Shown piece after piece: positions 1 to 7,792 of a DNA stretch of 64,000 bases. The position numbers and the translations under genes are program-made. How positions within the stretch are numbered: position 1 is the first letter of the stretch; every line of letters begins with the position of its first letter. The stretch is from Pseudaminobacter soli (ex Zhang et al. 2022). GTDB taxonomy: Bacteria > Pseudomonadota > Alphaproteobacteria > Rhizobiales > Rhizobiaceae. The stretch lies in NCBI RefSeq assembly GCF_014595955.1, contig NZ_JABVCF010000001.1, positions 558,001-622,000 on the forward strand, read 5' to 3'. The notes under the pieces were generated by a model. It made no database searches, was not told the origin of the DNA, and saw only the letters and a program-made list of their open reading frames with translations.

Positions 1-9
1 ATCGCCGCC

Positions 10-2520
10 TCACAGAACCTTCGGAAACAGGCCGATGACCAGAAGCGTCACGACCGCCGTGAGAACGAGGAAATGCCAGTAGAGTTCAACGTTGCGGATG
101 TCGCCGTCATATTCGGCGGTCATGCGGCCGGCGAAGCTGCGGGCCAGGCAGTAGAGCTGCATCACGGCGCCGACGGCGGCATGGCAGAGCAGCCAGATCA
201 CCAGGATCCAGACGATCGCCGCATAGACGTGGGCGGTGGGCTCCATCGTATGCGACCAGGGGCCGAGAAACGCGGCCAGCGAGCCGGCAATCGTCAGGAT
301 GCATCCTGCAGCCAGAGATGCCCGCGCGAGGTCGGTGCGATTGCCCTGGTTCAGTGCACGCGCAGCGACCGTGGCGCCCCATGCCGCCGCGAAGAAGGCC
401 AGCGACAACAGTGGCCAGAATGCGCCAGGGCCGGCCAGTCCGCCCGTGAAATCCCCATGAATCGTCCAGTAGAAGAAGTAACCGAAGACGAGGCTGGCGA
501 ATGCAGTGCCGTCGCCGACCATGGTGATGAACATGGCCCACCAGCCCACCGAGTTCGGGCCCGACGCATAGATCGGAAGTGTGAGCCCCAGGCCGACATC
601 CTTCTGCGGCTTCTCGGGAATTTCCGAGGTCCCGGTCCACAGCCAGTAGAGGATCGATGCAAAAGCCGCCACGCCGAAGACCAGAGCCGTCCACCACCAG
701 TGGAAGGTGAGTGCGACGAAGACCATACCGAGGCTCGCTGCCGAAACGATCGTGACGTATGACGTTCCGCCGACTCGCAGCACCTGCAGCGGTCTTGCGT
801 CCAGGACCGAGGTGACCAGCCCCTCCCGTTTGCCCTCCTCGGCGTCGGGGAGGTAGAAGTCTCCTTCGTTGATGCGGCGAACGAGATCCTTCTGGTCCCA
901 AAGCGGATAGCGGCTCTCGACAATGGGAATCGAGCGCACGCCCCAGTTCTCCTCTGGCTCCGATATCCATTCGAGCGTTCCGGCATTCCAGGGATTGATC
1001 TCGCCTCCTGGCTGCCTGTGCTTGGGCCGCAGCACGTCGTAGACCACCACCAGCACGCTGGCGGCAAAGACGTAGGCGCCGATGGTGGAAACCAGGTTCA
1101 GCCAGTCCCATCCGATTCCGGCCGGATAGGTGAAGACCCGGCGCGGCATGCCGCGCAGGCCGGTGAGATGCATCGGGAAAAAGGCGACGTTGAAGCCTGC
1201 AAACATCAGCCAGAACGCAATCTTGCCCAGCCGGTTCGAAAGCCGCTTCGAGTCGATCAGCGGGTAATAGTAGTAGATGCCGGCCACGATCGGGAACAGC
1301 ATGCCGCCGATCAGCACGTAATGCAGGTGGGCGACGATGAAATAGCTGTCGTGTGCCTGCCAGTCGAACGGCGCCAGCGCCACCATCACGCCGGTGAGAC
1401 CGCCGATAACGAAGACGGCGATGCCACCGATGCCGAACAGCATCGGCACCGAGAAGATGACGCGGCCCGCCAGCATCGTCGCAATGAACACGAATATCTG
1501 GACGCCGGTCGGGATCGCCACTGCCTCCGAGGCGGCGGAGAAGAAGGCGAGCGAGATCTGCGGAAGGCCGGTGGCGAACATGTGGTGCACCCACAGGCCG
1601 AAGGAGATGAAGCCGGTCCCGACCGCGGCGAGCACTATCCAGGGATAGCCGACAATCGGCCGCTGCGCGAAGGTCGGCACGATCATCGCCATGAGTGCGA
1701 TTGCCGGCAGGAAGATGATGTAGACTTCCGGGTGTCCGAAGATCCAGAAGAGGTGCTGCCACAGGATCGGGTCGCCGCCACGGGAAGCATCGAAGAACGG
1801 CCAGTCGAACATCCGCTCCATCTCGAACAGGATGTCCCCGGCAATGAGCGGCGGGAAGGCGAACAGGATCATTCCGGCCACGACGAGCAGATACCAGGCG
1901 AAGAGCGGCATCAGGTTGATGCGCATGCCGGGCGCGCGACATTTCATGATGCCGACGATGATCTCGACTGCGGCGGCAATGGAGGCCACCTCGATGAAGG
2001 AGAGCCCGAGCAGCCATATGTCGGCACCGTACCCCGGCTCCTTCGTGGCGAGCGGCGGATACATGAACCATCCGCTGGTTGGAGCCGAATCGAATAGGAT
2101 CGAGCCGCAGACAAAAACCCCGCCTAGGAAGAAGCTCCAGAAGCCGAAGGCGCCCAGTCTCGGAAACGGCAATTCCCGGGCGCCGAGCATCGGCGGCAGC
2201 AGGAAGATCGCGACCGCTTCGAAGATCGGCACAGCGAACAGGAACATCATCACCGTGCCGTGCAGGGTGAAGGCTTGGTTGTAGAAGCCGGCCGAGATTA
2301 GGTCGTTCTCCGGAACGGCGAGTTGCGCCCGCATGATCAGCGCCAGCAACCCGGCGAACAGCATGAAGGCGAACGCGGCGGAGGCGTACCAGAGGCCCAC
2401 CTGGAAGTTGTTGACGGAGGTCCAATAGCGCCAGCCGGACGGGTTGGCCCACACGGCGCGCAGCCTTTTCTCCTGCGCCCGCCGTTCCCTTAGCGAGAAG
2501 TCGTTGCCGACGATCATCAC
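10..2520 (-). CDS. ctaD: Cytochrome c oxidase subunit I fused to subunit III
   Basis: Catalytic subunit of a proton-pumping haem-copper oxidase in the inner membrane, reducing O2 with electrons from cytochrome c. The 836-aa protein is longer than a normal subunit I (about 530-560 aa) because a subunit III-like membrane domain follows it (about residues 600-836). Visible subunit I marks are the haem ligand region TLHGT near residue 87, the HPEVY copper-B motif at 263-267, a VHHMF motif and HDSYFIVAHLHYV. The start is GTG at 2520 (or ATG at 2517). The GTG overlaps the TGA of coxB as GTGA, so the two are translationally coupled. I-III fusions are known in some bacterial caa3/aa3 oxidases. No subunit IV is seen; anything downstream of position 10 is outside the window. 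Confidence 0.95.
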   Translation of the reverse strand: MMIVGNDFSLRERRAQEKRLRAVWANPSGWRYWTSVNNFQVGLWYASAAFAFMLFAGLLALIMRAQLAVPENDLISAGFYNQAFTLHGTVMMFLFAVPIFEAVAIFLLPPMLGARELPFPRLGAFGFWSFFLGGVFVCGSILFDSAPTSGWFMYPPLATKEPGYGADIWLLGLSFIEVASIAAAVEIIVGIMKCRAPGMRINLMPLFAWYLLVVAGMILFAFPPLIAGDILFEMERMFDWPFFDASRGGDPILWQHLFWIFGHPEVYIIFLPAIALMAMIVPTFAQRPIVGYPWIVLAAVGTGFISFGLWVHHMFATGLPQISLAFFSAASEAVAIPTGVQIFVFIATMLAGRVIFSVPMLFGIGGIAVFVIGGLTGVMVALAPFDWQAHDSYFIVAHLHYVLIGGMLFPIVAGIYYYYPLIDSKRLSNRLGKIAFWLMFAGFNVAFFPMHLTGLRGMPRRVFTYPAGIGWDWLNLVSTIGAYVFAASVLVVVYDVLRPKHRQPGGEINPWNAGTLEWISEPEENWGVRSIPIVESRYPLWDQKDLVRRINEGDFYLPDAEEGKREGLVTSVLDARPLQVLRVGGTSYVTIVSAASLGMVFVALTFHWWWTALVFGVAAFASILYWLWTGTSEIPEKPQKDVGLGLTLPIYASGPNSVGWWAMFITMVGDGTAFASLVFGYFFYWTIHGDFTGGLAGPGAFWPLLSLAFFAAAWGATVAARALNQGNRTDLARASLAAGCILTIAGSLAAFLGPWSHTMEPTAHVYAAIVWILVIWLLCHAAVGAVMQLYCLARSFAGRMTAEYDGDIRNVELYWHFLVLTAVVTLLVIGLFPKVL

Positions 2521-3593
2521 TGCAGCGCCTTCAGGTAGGCGGCCATGGCGCGGATCTCGGTCTCGGGCAGCATGCGGAAGGGCGGCATGGTGGAACCCGG
2601 CTTGACGACATCGGGCTCGGCGATGAAGCGGGCGATCGCCTCCTCCGTATTGGGCAGGGTGCCGGCGCCGATCATGAGGCGGGACCCGACATGGGTGAGA
2701 TCGGGGCCGACTTCACCGCTGGCTGCGGTGCCGCGGATCGTGTGGCACGCGCCGCAGCCGTTCTCGACGAAGAGACGGGCACCGTCGGACGGCTGTGGCC
2801 GCGCCGGCCCGGCTTCCGCCGCAAGCCAGGAGCGGAACGCCTCGGGCTCCATGCTTATCGCCGAGAAGGCCATTAGGGCGTGGGACGCTCCGCAGAATTC
2901 TGCGCAAGGGCCGCGGAACGTACCGGGCTTGGTAGCCAAGATCGACAGCCGGTTCGTCCGGCCGGGGATCATGTCCATCTTGCCGCCGAGCGGCGGGATC
3001 CAGAAGGAATGAATGACGTCGCTGCTGGTCAGCGTGAACTCGACACGCTCCCCCACCGGCAGACGGATCTCGTTCGCGGTGACGACTGGCTGGTCGCCGG
3101 GCCGGTGATAGACGGCGCGCCACCAGAACTGGCGGCCTTCGACCTCGATACGAAGCGTTGCGGCGGCCTGAGCTGGCGCCCAGGGCCTCAGTTGAGGCAT
3201 CAGCCAGAGCGCATAGCCCAGGAGCAGGAAGAGAGTGACGACCGGAAAGACCGCGCCGGCCCAGAAGATCAGCCGGCCTGCCGTCCATTCGTCATGCACC
3301 CGGCGCCTGCGCCTTATGCCGTAGAGCATGAGCGAGACCACGAAGAGCCAGAGGAGCGCACCGCCCACGACCATCGCCCAGAACAGGGTGGCGATCGACG
3401 ATGCCTCGGCGCCGGCAGGATCGAGCGCGGAGGCCTGGCCCAGAGCCGGAACGGACGTTACCGTCAGAAACGCAACGCAAAGGCGCCGCCCGCTCTGCGA
3501 ACCATTATTGCGGGCTCGCCTCGACGCCAGCGTCAGCGCACCGCCCTTCTCCGCCGCTCCTGTTGGTCTTGCGCGTGCTCTCAAGATGGGCAT
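2517..3593 (-). CDS. ctaC: Cytochrome c oxidase subunit II with C-terminal cytochrome c domain
   Basis: Electron-entry subunit of the oxidase, 358 aa. Two membrane helices (about residues 67-91 and 108-132) are followed by a periplasmic cupredoxin domain. The CuA ligands are visible as H195, C230, C234, H238 and M241, with E232 between the cysteines. A cytochrome c domain follows, with CGACH at 280-284, so this is the caa3-type arrangement with covalently attached haem. The start at 3593 gives a long basic leader; there is no closer ATG before the first helix, so the exact start is uncertain. It is the first gene of the two-gene operon with the I-III fusion. Confidence 0.94.
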   Translation of the reverse strand: MPILRARARPTGAAEKGGALTLASRRARNNGSQSGRRLCVAFLTVTSVPALGQASALDPAGAEASSIATLFWAMVVGGALLWLFVVSLMLYGIRRRRRVHDEWTAGRLIFWAGAVFPVVTLFLLLGYALWLMPQLRPWAPAQAAATLRIEVEGRQFWWRAVYHRPGDQPVVTANEIRLPVGERVEFTLTSSDVIHSFWIPPLGGKMDMIPGRTNRLSILATKPGTFRGPCAEFCGASHALMAFSAISMEPEAFRSWLAAEAGPARPQPSDGARLFVENGCGACHTIRGTAASGEVGPDLTHVGSRLMIGAGTLPNTEEAIARFIAEPDVVKPGSTMPPFRMLPETEIRAMAAYLKALQ

Positions 3594-3668
3594 GCCTGCG
3601 GTCGGCGGCCTGAAGGAGTTCCGATTGAACAGGCTGAACTGTCCCGATCGAGCTTTGTTCCTTCGGCC

Positions 3669-4280
3669 TCAGCGCGGCATCAGTTCCAGCACCTCTTCCA
3701 AAGTCGCCGTCTCGAGATGCTGGCCGTAACGGGAGGAGAACAGCATCAGCATCGCATCGTGGGCCTCGTCGGAAGCGCTGCAGAGCGCATCGCTGACGAT
3801 GATCGTGCGGAAGCCGTAATCGGCGGCTCCGAGCACCGAGGACAGCACGCACATGTCGGTCTCGCCGCCGGTGATGACGAGCGTGTCGCACCCCCGCGCG
3901 CGAAGGCGGGCATGGAGGCTCGAGCCCAGCCAGGGCGAATAGACCGGCTTGTCCACTACATCCGCCGGAGGAACGAAGCGGGCGAGTTCCGGCACGAGTT
4001 CGACCATGTCCATGCCGACGGCTTCGATGGTCATGGAAGCCCAGCGCTCATAGTAGCGCCTCCAGGTGCCGTGCCCCTGACCTGGCCTCTGCGCGGGAAT
4101 AAATCGGGTGAATGTGGTGTGATCAGGTGCCCGCTCGCAAAGCCGGACGATCTGCGGCAGCACGCGCGACATCCACGGCAGAGACCACTCCGTTCCCTCG
4201 GCATAGAGGCGCTGCATGTCCACGCAGAGGTGAACGAAGTTCGGACTGATCGACTCGTTCCGAATTGTCGATGGGACCAA
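3669..4280 (-). CDS. Isochorismatase-family cysteine hydrolase
   Basis: A 203-aa hydrolase of the isochorismatase/nicotinamidase superfamily. The expected catalytic triad is present: D21 in LCVDMQ, K111 in DKPVYSPW and C144 in GGETDMCVLS. Substrates in this family range from isochorismate to nicotinamide, N-carbamoyl compounds and biuret-like amides, and nothing here fixes the choice. The codon giving the first residue is TTG at 4280, preceded by GGGGTG; the next in-frame Met lies after D21, so translation must begin upstream of it. It stands alone, divergent from the flavoprotein gene at 4477. Confidence 0.85.
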   Translation of the reverse strand: MVPSTIRNESISPNFVHLCVDMQRLYAEGTEWSLPWMSRVLPQIVRLCERAPDHTTFTRFIPAQRPGQGHGTWRRYYERWASMTIEAVGMDMVELVPELARFVPPADVVDKPVYSPWLGSSLHARLRARGCDTLVITGGETDMCVLSSVLGAADYGFRTIIVSDALCSASDEAHDAMLMLFSSRYGQHLETATLEEVLELMPR

Positions 4281-4476
4281 ATCTCACCCCATTAATAAGC
4301 GTTGCGGTCCGTGGTTGACGCAATCGAACCCGCCCCAATCCCTCAATCCGACGGCAACTCCGCGGAACAGACCTGCCAATAACCGCGCCTGATAACGCAG
4401 GTTCCGGCAGTTGCTCGCTCGAGAGAAAAGAAACAACTAGGCGATGGACGCGTTTGCCCTGTTTTCAGGAGGGAAT

Positions 4477-5583
4477 ATGGCCAGTTCGAACGGCACATCC
4501 GCCCGCCCCGCGCCCGAGCCGCGCAAGGGCACGCCCAGTCCGAGACTGGACGAGATCGAATTCAAGCGCCGCTACCGGGAACAATTCTCCGATCCTGCCT
4601 TCCGCGCGCTCGGCGAGGAGATCGAGAGGATCGCCGACGTAGCCTGGGATGCGTACTCCCAGTCTCGGAAGAGCCCGGTCACACGCAAGGCCGGACCGGA
4701 TTTCGCCGATCCGGATTACGACCTGTCGGTCGACTGGCTCGCTGCGCGCGAGGCGCTGCTGATCGCGCAGTCACGCCACGCCGACGAGACCAAGGCGCCG
4801 CAGATCCTGATCATCAACTGCTCTTCGCGCAGCGAGCACACCTGTCCCGGCGAGATGTCGAAGAGCTTTCGGCTGACGGAGATTGCCCGCAGCACGATCG
4901 CGTCCGAGATGGGGCTCGAGACGGCAGTTCTCGATCTCTCCCGCCTTGCCTCCGAGTACGGGCGGAAAATCCATCCCTGTAAGGCGTGCTTCTCGACGGC
5001 CGCGCCGCTCTGTCACTGGCCGTGCTCCTGCTATCCCAATTACTCGCTGGGCCAAACCCAGGACTGGATGAACGACATCTATCCTATGTGGGTGGCGGCC
5101 CACGGCATCATGATCTTAACCCCGGTCAACTGGTACCAGGTGACCTCGCCGCTCAAGCTGATGATGGACCGCATGGTCTGCGCCGACGGCGGCAATCCCG
5201 ACCCGACACTCACCCAGGGTAAAGATGCCGAAAAGGCCAAGCAGATCGAACTCGACGGCTGGGACTATCCCCGCCATCTCGCCGGGCGGCTGTTCTCGGT
5301 CGTGGTCCACGGCGATGTAGAGGGCGCCGAGAACGTCCGGCGCTCGGTCTCGGATTGGCTGAGATACATGAAACTTGCGCCCGCCGGACCCAGCGCCGAA
5401 CTCGATCGCTACATCGGCTACTGGAAGCCCTACGCCACCAGCCATGATGAACTCGATGCGGACCAGGCCGTGCAAGAGGAGGTCCGCAACGCCGCCCGGA
5501 CATTGGCAGAGGCGGTGATGGAACGCCGCGCCGGACGTCATCGAATTGCCGGAGCTACGCTGACCGAGCCGCGTGAGAAATAG
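4477..5583 (+). CDS. NADPH-dependent FMN reductase-like flavodoxin-fold protein
   Basis: A 368-aa protein with a flavodoxin-like NADPH-dependent FMN reductase core from about residue 108 (QILIINCSSRSEH) and an N-terminal extension of about 100 residues. The core has the loop TPVNWYQVTSPLK expected next to the flavin. A cysteine-rich insert at about residues 165-185 carries five Cys (CKACFSTAAPLC...CSC), as in iron-sulfur or metal-binding flavoproteins. I chose ATG 4477 because AGGAGG ends 4 nt before it; ATG 4444, in frame, is the alternative. The substrate is unknown. A strong hairpin follows the gene. Confidence 0.75.
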   Translation: MASSNGTSARPAPEPRKGTPSPRLDEIEFKRRYREQFSDPAFRALGEEIERIADVAWDAYSQSRKSPVTRKAGPDFADPDYDLSVDWLAAREALLIAQSRHADETKAPQILIINCSSRSEHTCPGEMSKSFRLTEIARSTIASEMGLETAVLDLSRLASEYGRKIHPCKACFSTAAPLCHWPCSCYPNYSLGQTQDWMNDIYPMWVAAHGIMILTPVNWYQVTSPLKLMMDRMVCADGGNPDPTLTQGKDAEKAKQIELDGWDYPRHLAGRLFSVVVHGDVEGAENVRRSVSDWLRYMKLAPAGPSAELDRYIGYWKPYATSHDELDADQAVQEEVRNAARTLAEAVMERRAGRHRIAGATLTEPREK

Positions 5584-5602
5584 GCAGGTCCCAAAGCTAC
5601 CA

Positions 5603-5646
5603 GAGCGAGATGAATTCTCGTCGAGTCGTCATCTCGCTCCAAGTTT
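5603..5646 (+). terminator. Probable rho-independent terminator after the flavoprotein gene
   Basis: A perfect 11-bp inverted repeat, GAGCGAGATGA at 5603-5613 and TCATCTCGCTC at 5629-5639, is followed by CAAG and five T. It lies 20 nt after the stop of the flavoprotein gene. Confidence 0.75.
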
Positions 5647-5657
5647 TTGTTCTTGGC

Positions 5658-5700
5658 GCATGATCTTGTCCGAAAAATCCGCAGCTTTTCGGGATCATGC
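5658..5700. repeat. Rhizobial-type intergenic palindrome
   Basis: GCATGATC (5658-5665) and GATCATGC (5693-5700) form the outer arms, CCGAAAA (5670-5676) and TTTTCGG (5686-5692) the inner arms, with a TTGT bulge. From memory, very similar elements built on GCATGATC and CCGAAAA are dispersed in Mesorhizobium and Sinorhizobium intergenic regions. It lies between converging genes and ends 1 nt before the stop codon of the kinase gene. Confidence 0.7.
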
Positions 5701-5701
5701 T

Positions 5702-7762
5702 CTAGGCCTCCGACTTCCCGGCCGCGACAATCCTCTGGATCAACTCAGTCTCGCTGAACGGTTTCACCAGCAGGGGCACGTCCTCCGGACGTCCATCGAC
5801 TGCGGCAGCGTCGGCGTAGCCGGTGATGATGATGGCGGGACAATCGGACCGGAGCTTGCGGGCGAAGCGCACCACGTCGAGGCCCGTCACCGCCGGCATG
5901 GCAAAGTCGGTAACGATGACGTCGAACTTATGCGGGTCGCTCTCGATGATGGCGAGAGCCTCTACACCGCCTCCCGCGGTGGTCACGGAGAACCCCCGAT
6001 CGGACAGGGAGCGTGCGGTGAGTTCCCTCAGGTTCGCGCTGTCGTCCACCAGCAGGATCGAGAGTGAGCGCGCACCATCCGTTTCGAGCAGATCCTGGAC
6101 GTCTTCGGCCGAGGGGCCGGATGGCACCGGTTCCTCGGAGCGCGGCAGCCATAGCTCCGCCGACGTGCCCTGGTCGACGACGCTATCGAGCTTGAGCATG
6201 CCTCTGGACTGGCGCGCGAAACCGTACACCGTACTGAGGCCGAGCCCCGTCCCCTTGCCCACTGACTTGGTCGTGAAGAAGGGTTCTATCACCTTTGACA
6301 GGATTTCCGGCGGTATGCCCGAGCCGCTATCGCTTACCGCGATGACTACGTAGTCGCCGGCCGAGATGTCGTCGGTGTCCTTCTCGACCACCTCGTTGCG
6401 GGCCTTCACCAGGATCTTGCCGCCCGACGGCATCGCGTCGCGGGCGTTGAAGATCAGGTTCATGACGGCGAGTTCCAACTGCGCCGCATCGGCATGTGGA
6501 GCCCAGACTTCAGTGTCGGCCGACCACTCGAATTCGATCAGCCCGCCCAGCACGGGAGCGATCAGGCCCTTCAGCGTGTCCGCCAGCGCATCGATCGAAA
6601 CGGCGGCCGGACGAAGCTGCTGGCGTCGGGAGAAGGCGAGCATCCGGTTGACGAGATCGGCGCCCTGAGTGGCCGAGCGGCGCGTCATCTCCAGGATACG
6701 CGTCGCATCGTCGCCGAGCTTCGCCCGGCGCCCGATCAGTCCCAGCCCACTGAGGATGGCAGCCAGAAGGTTGTTGAAATCATGCGCCAATCCGCCGGTG
6801 AGCTTGCCGATCGCATCCAGTCGCTGAGAGTGCATCAGCCGCTCTTCCAACTGCCGGCGCTCGGTGATGTCGGTGAGGGTACCGTAGAGTTCCGGCTCGC
6901 CGCTCTCGCTATCCCTTGCAATCACCCCCTCGTCGAGAAACACGCGGTATGTGTCGTCGGCGCAGAGCCAGCGGAACTCGGTGGCATAGGAGCCCCGCTC
7001 CAGGGTCGAGACAAGGGCCTGCTTCACCGCCGGAAGATCCTCCGGATGAACGCGGCTCAGCCCGAACTCGGGATCGGAGGTGAAGCGCTCGGTCGGAAAT
7101 CCGGTAAGGCGCTCGGCGGCCGCACTGACGAAATGCGCTGCGTAGGGCGGTGTCGCCGATCGTGCATGGAAGCAGATCGGGAGAGAACGCAGGATAGCCT
7201 CCTGACGCTGCTCGGACCTGCGAAGGGAGCGTTCCGCCTCCAGCTTCTCCGCATTCGCATCGAGCGCAGCCTGCAGCAGGTTCTGCTCGGCTGCGGCGCG
7301 TCTCTGGATTTCCTGGGTCTTATCGAAGAGATCGACGAAGACCCTGACCTTCGATCTCAAGATGAATGGATCGAACGGCTTGAACACGAAATCCACCGCG
7401 CCGGCATCATAGCCGCGCAGCATATGCGCCTGTTCCTTGTTGATCGCGGTCAGGAAGATGATGGGGGTGCGCCGCGACTGCTCGCGCTGCCTGATCAGCG
7501 CGGCGGTTTCGTACCCGTCCATGCCCGGCATGAGCACGTCGAGCAGAATGACGGCGAACTCCTCCTTGAGCAGCCAGCGAAGCGCTTCCTCGCCGGATTT
7601 TGCGCAGACGATCTCGCCGGTGTCGCCCAGCACCTCGCAGATCGCGGTGAGGTTCCGGTCGTCGTCGTCGACGGCGAGGATGCGGGCGCCGCTGGTCGGA
7701 ACCGGCGCCGAAGAAGGAAGGCCATATGATTTCGGAATGCGTGTTCTCACAATCCCCTGCAC
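5702..7762 (-). CDS. Hybrid sensor histidine kinase (REC-PAS-HisKA-HATPase-REC)
   Basis: Cytoplasmic 686-aa two-component protein with no membrane segment. Order: receiver (about residues 27-140, phospho-site in LLDVLMPGMDG), short coiled coil, PAS-type sensor (about 190-310), HisKA with the phospho-His in GGLAHDFNNLL, HATPase with DSGSGIPP and GKGTGLGLSTVYG, and a second receiver (about 565-680, VTDFAMPAVTG). The HDFNN H-box is typical of PAS hybrid kinases in alphaproteobacteria. The encoded start is GTG at 7762 with a weak GGAAA upstream, only 30 nt after the stop of the HAMP-repeat kinase, so the two are probably co-transcribed. The stimulus is unknown. Confidence 0.88.
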   Translation of the reverse strand: MQGIVRTRIPKSYGLPSSAPVPTSGARILAVDDDDRNLTAICEVLGDTGEIVCAKSGEEALRWLLKEEFAVILLDVLMPGMDGYETAALIRQREQSRRTPIIFLTAINKEQAHMLRGYDAGAVDFVFKPFDPFILRSKVRVFVDLFDKTQEIQRRAAAEQNLLQAALDANAEKLEAERSLRRSEQRQEAILRSLPICFHARSATPPYAAHFVSAAAERLTGFPTERFTSDPEFGLSRVHPEDLPAVKQALVSTLERGSYATEFRWLCADDTYRVFLDEGVIARDSESGEPELYGTLTDITERRQLEERLMHSQRLDAIGKLTGGLAHDFNNLLAAILSGLGLIGRRAKLGDDATRILEMTRRSATQGADLVNRMLAFSRRQQLRPAAVSIDALADTLKGLIAPVLGGLIEFEWSADTEVWAPHADAAQLELAVMNLIFNARDAMPSGGKILVKARNEVVEKDTDDISAGDYVVIAVSDSGSGIPPEILSKVIEPFFTTKSVGKGTGLGLSTVYGFARQSRGMLKLDSVVDQGTSAELWLPRSEEPVPSGPSAEDVQDLLETDGARSLSILLVDDSANLRELTARSLSDRGFSVTTAGGGVEALAIIESDPHKFDVIVTDFAMPAVTGLDVVRFARKLRSDCPAIIITGYADAAAVDGRPEDVPLLVKPFSETELIQRIVAAGKSEA

Positions 7763-7792
7763 AAATTTCCGATCAAAACAGGCGAAGAAATT

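Noticed and set aside
107-2452. A 781-aa minus-strand open frame across the oxidase gene
   Set aside because: It is an out-of-frame shadow of the high-GC subunit I-III gene, rich in Arg/His/Leu, with no family pattern.
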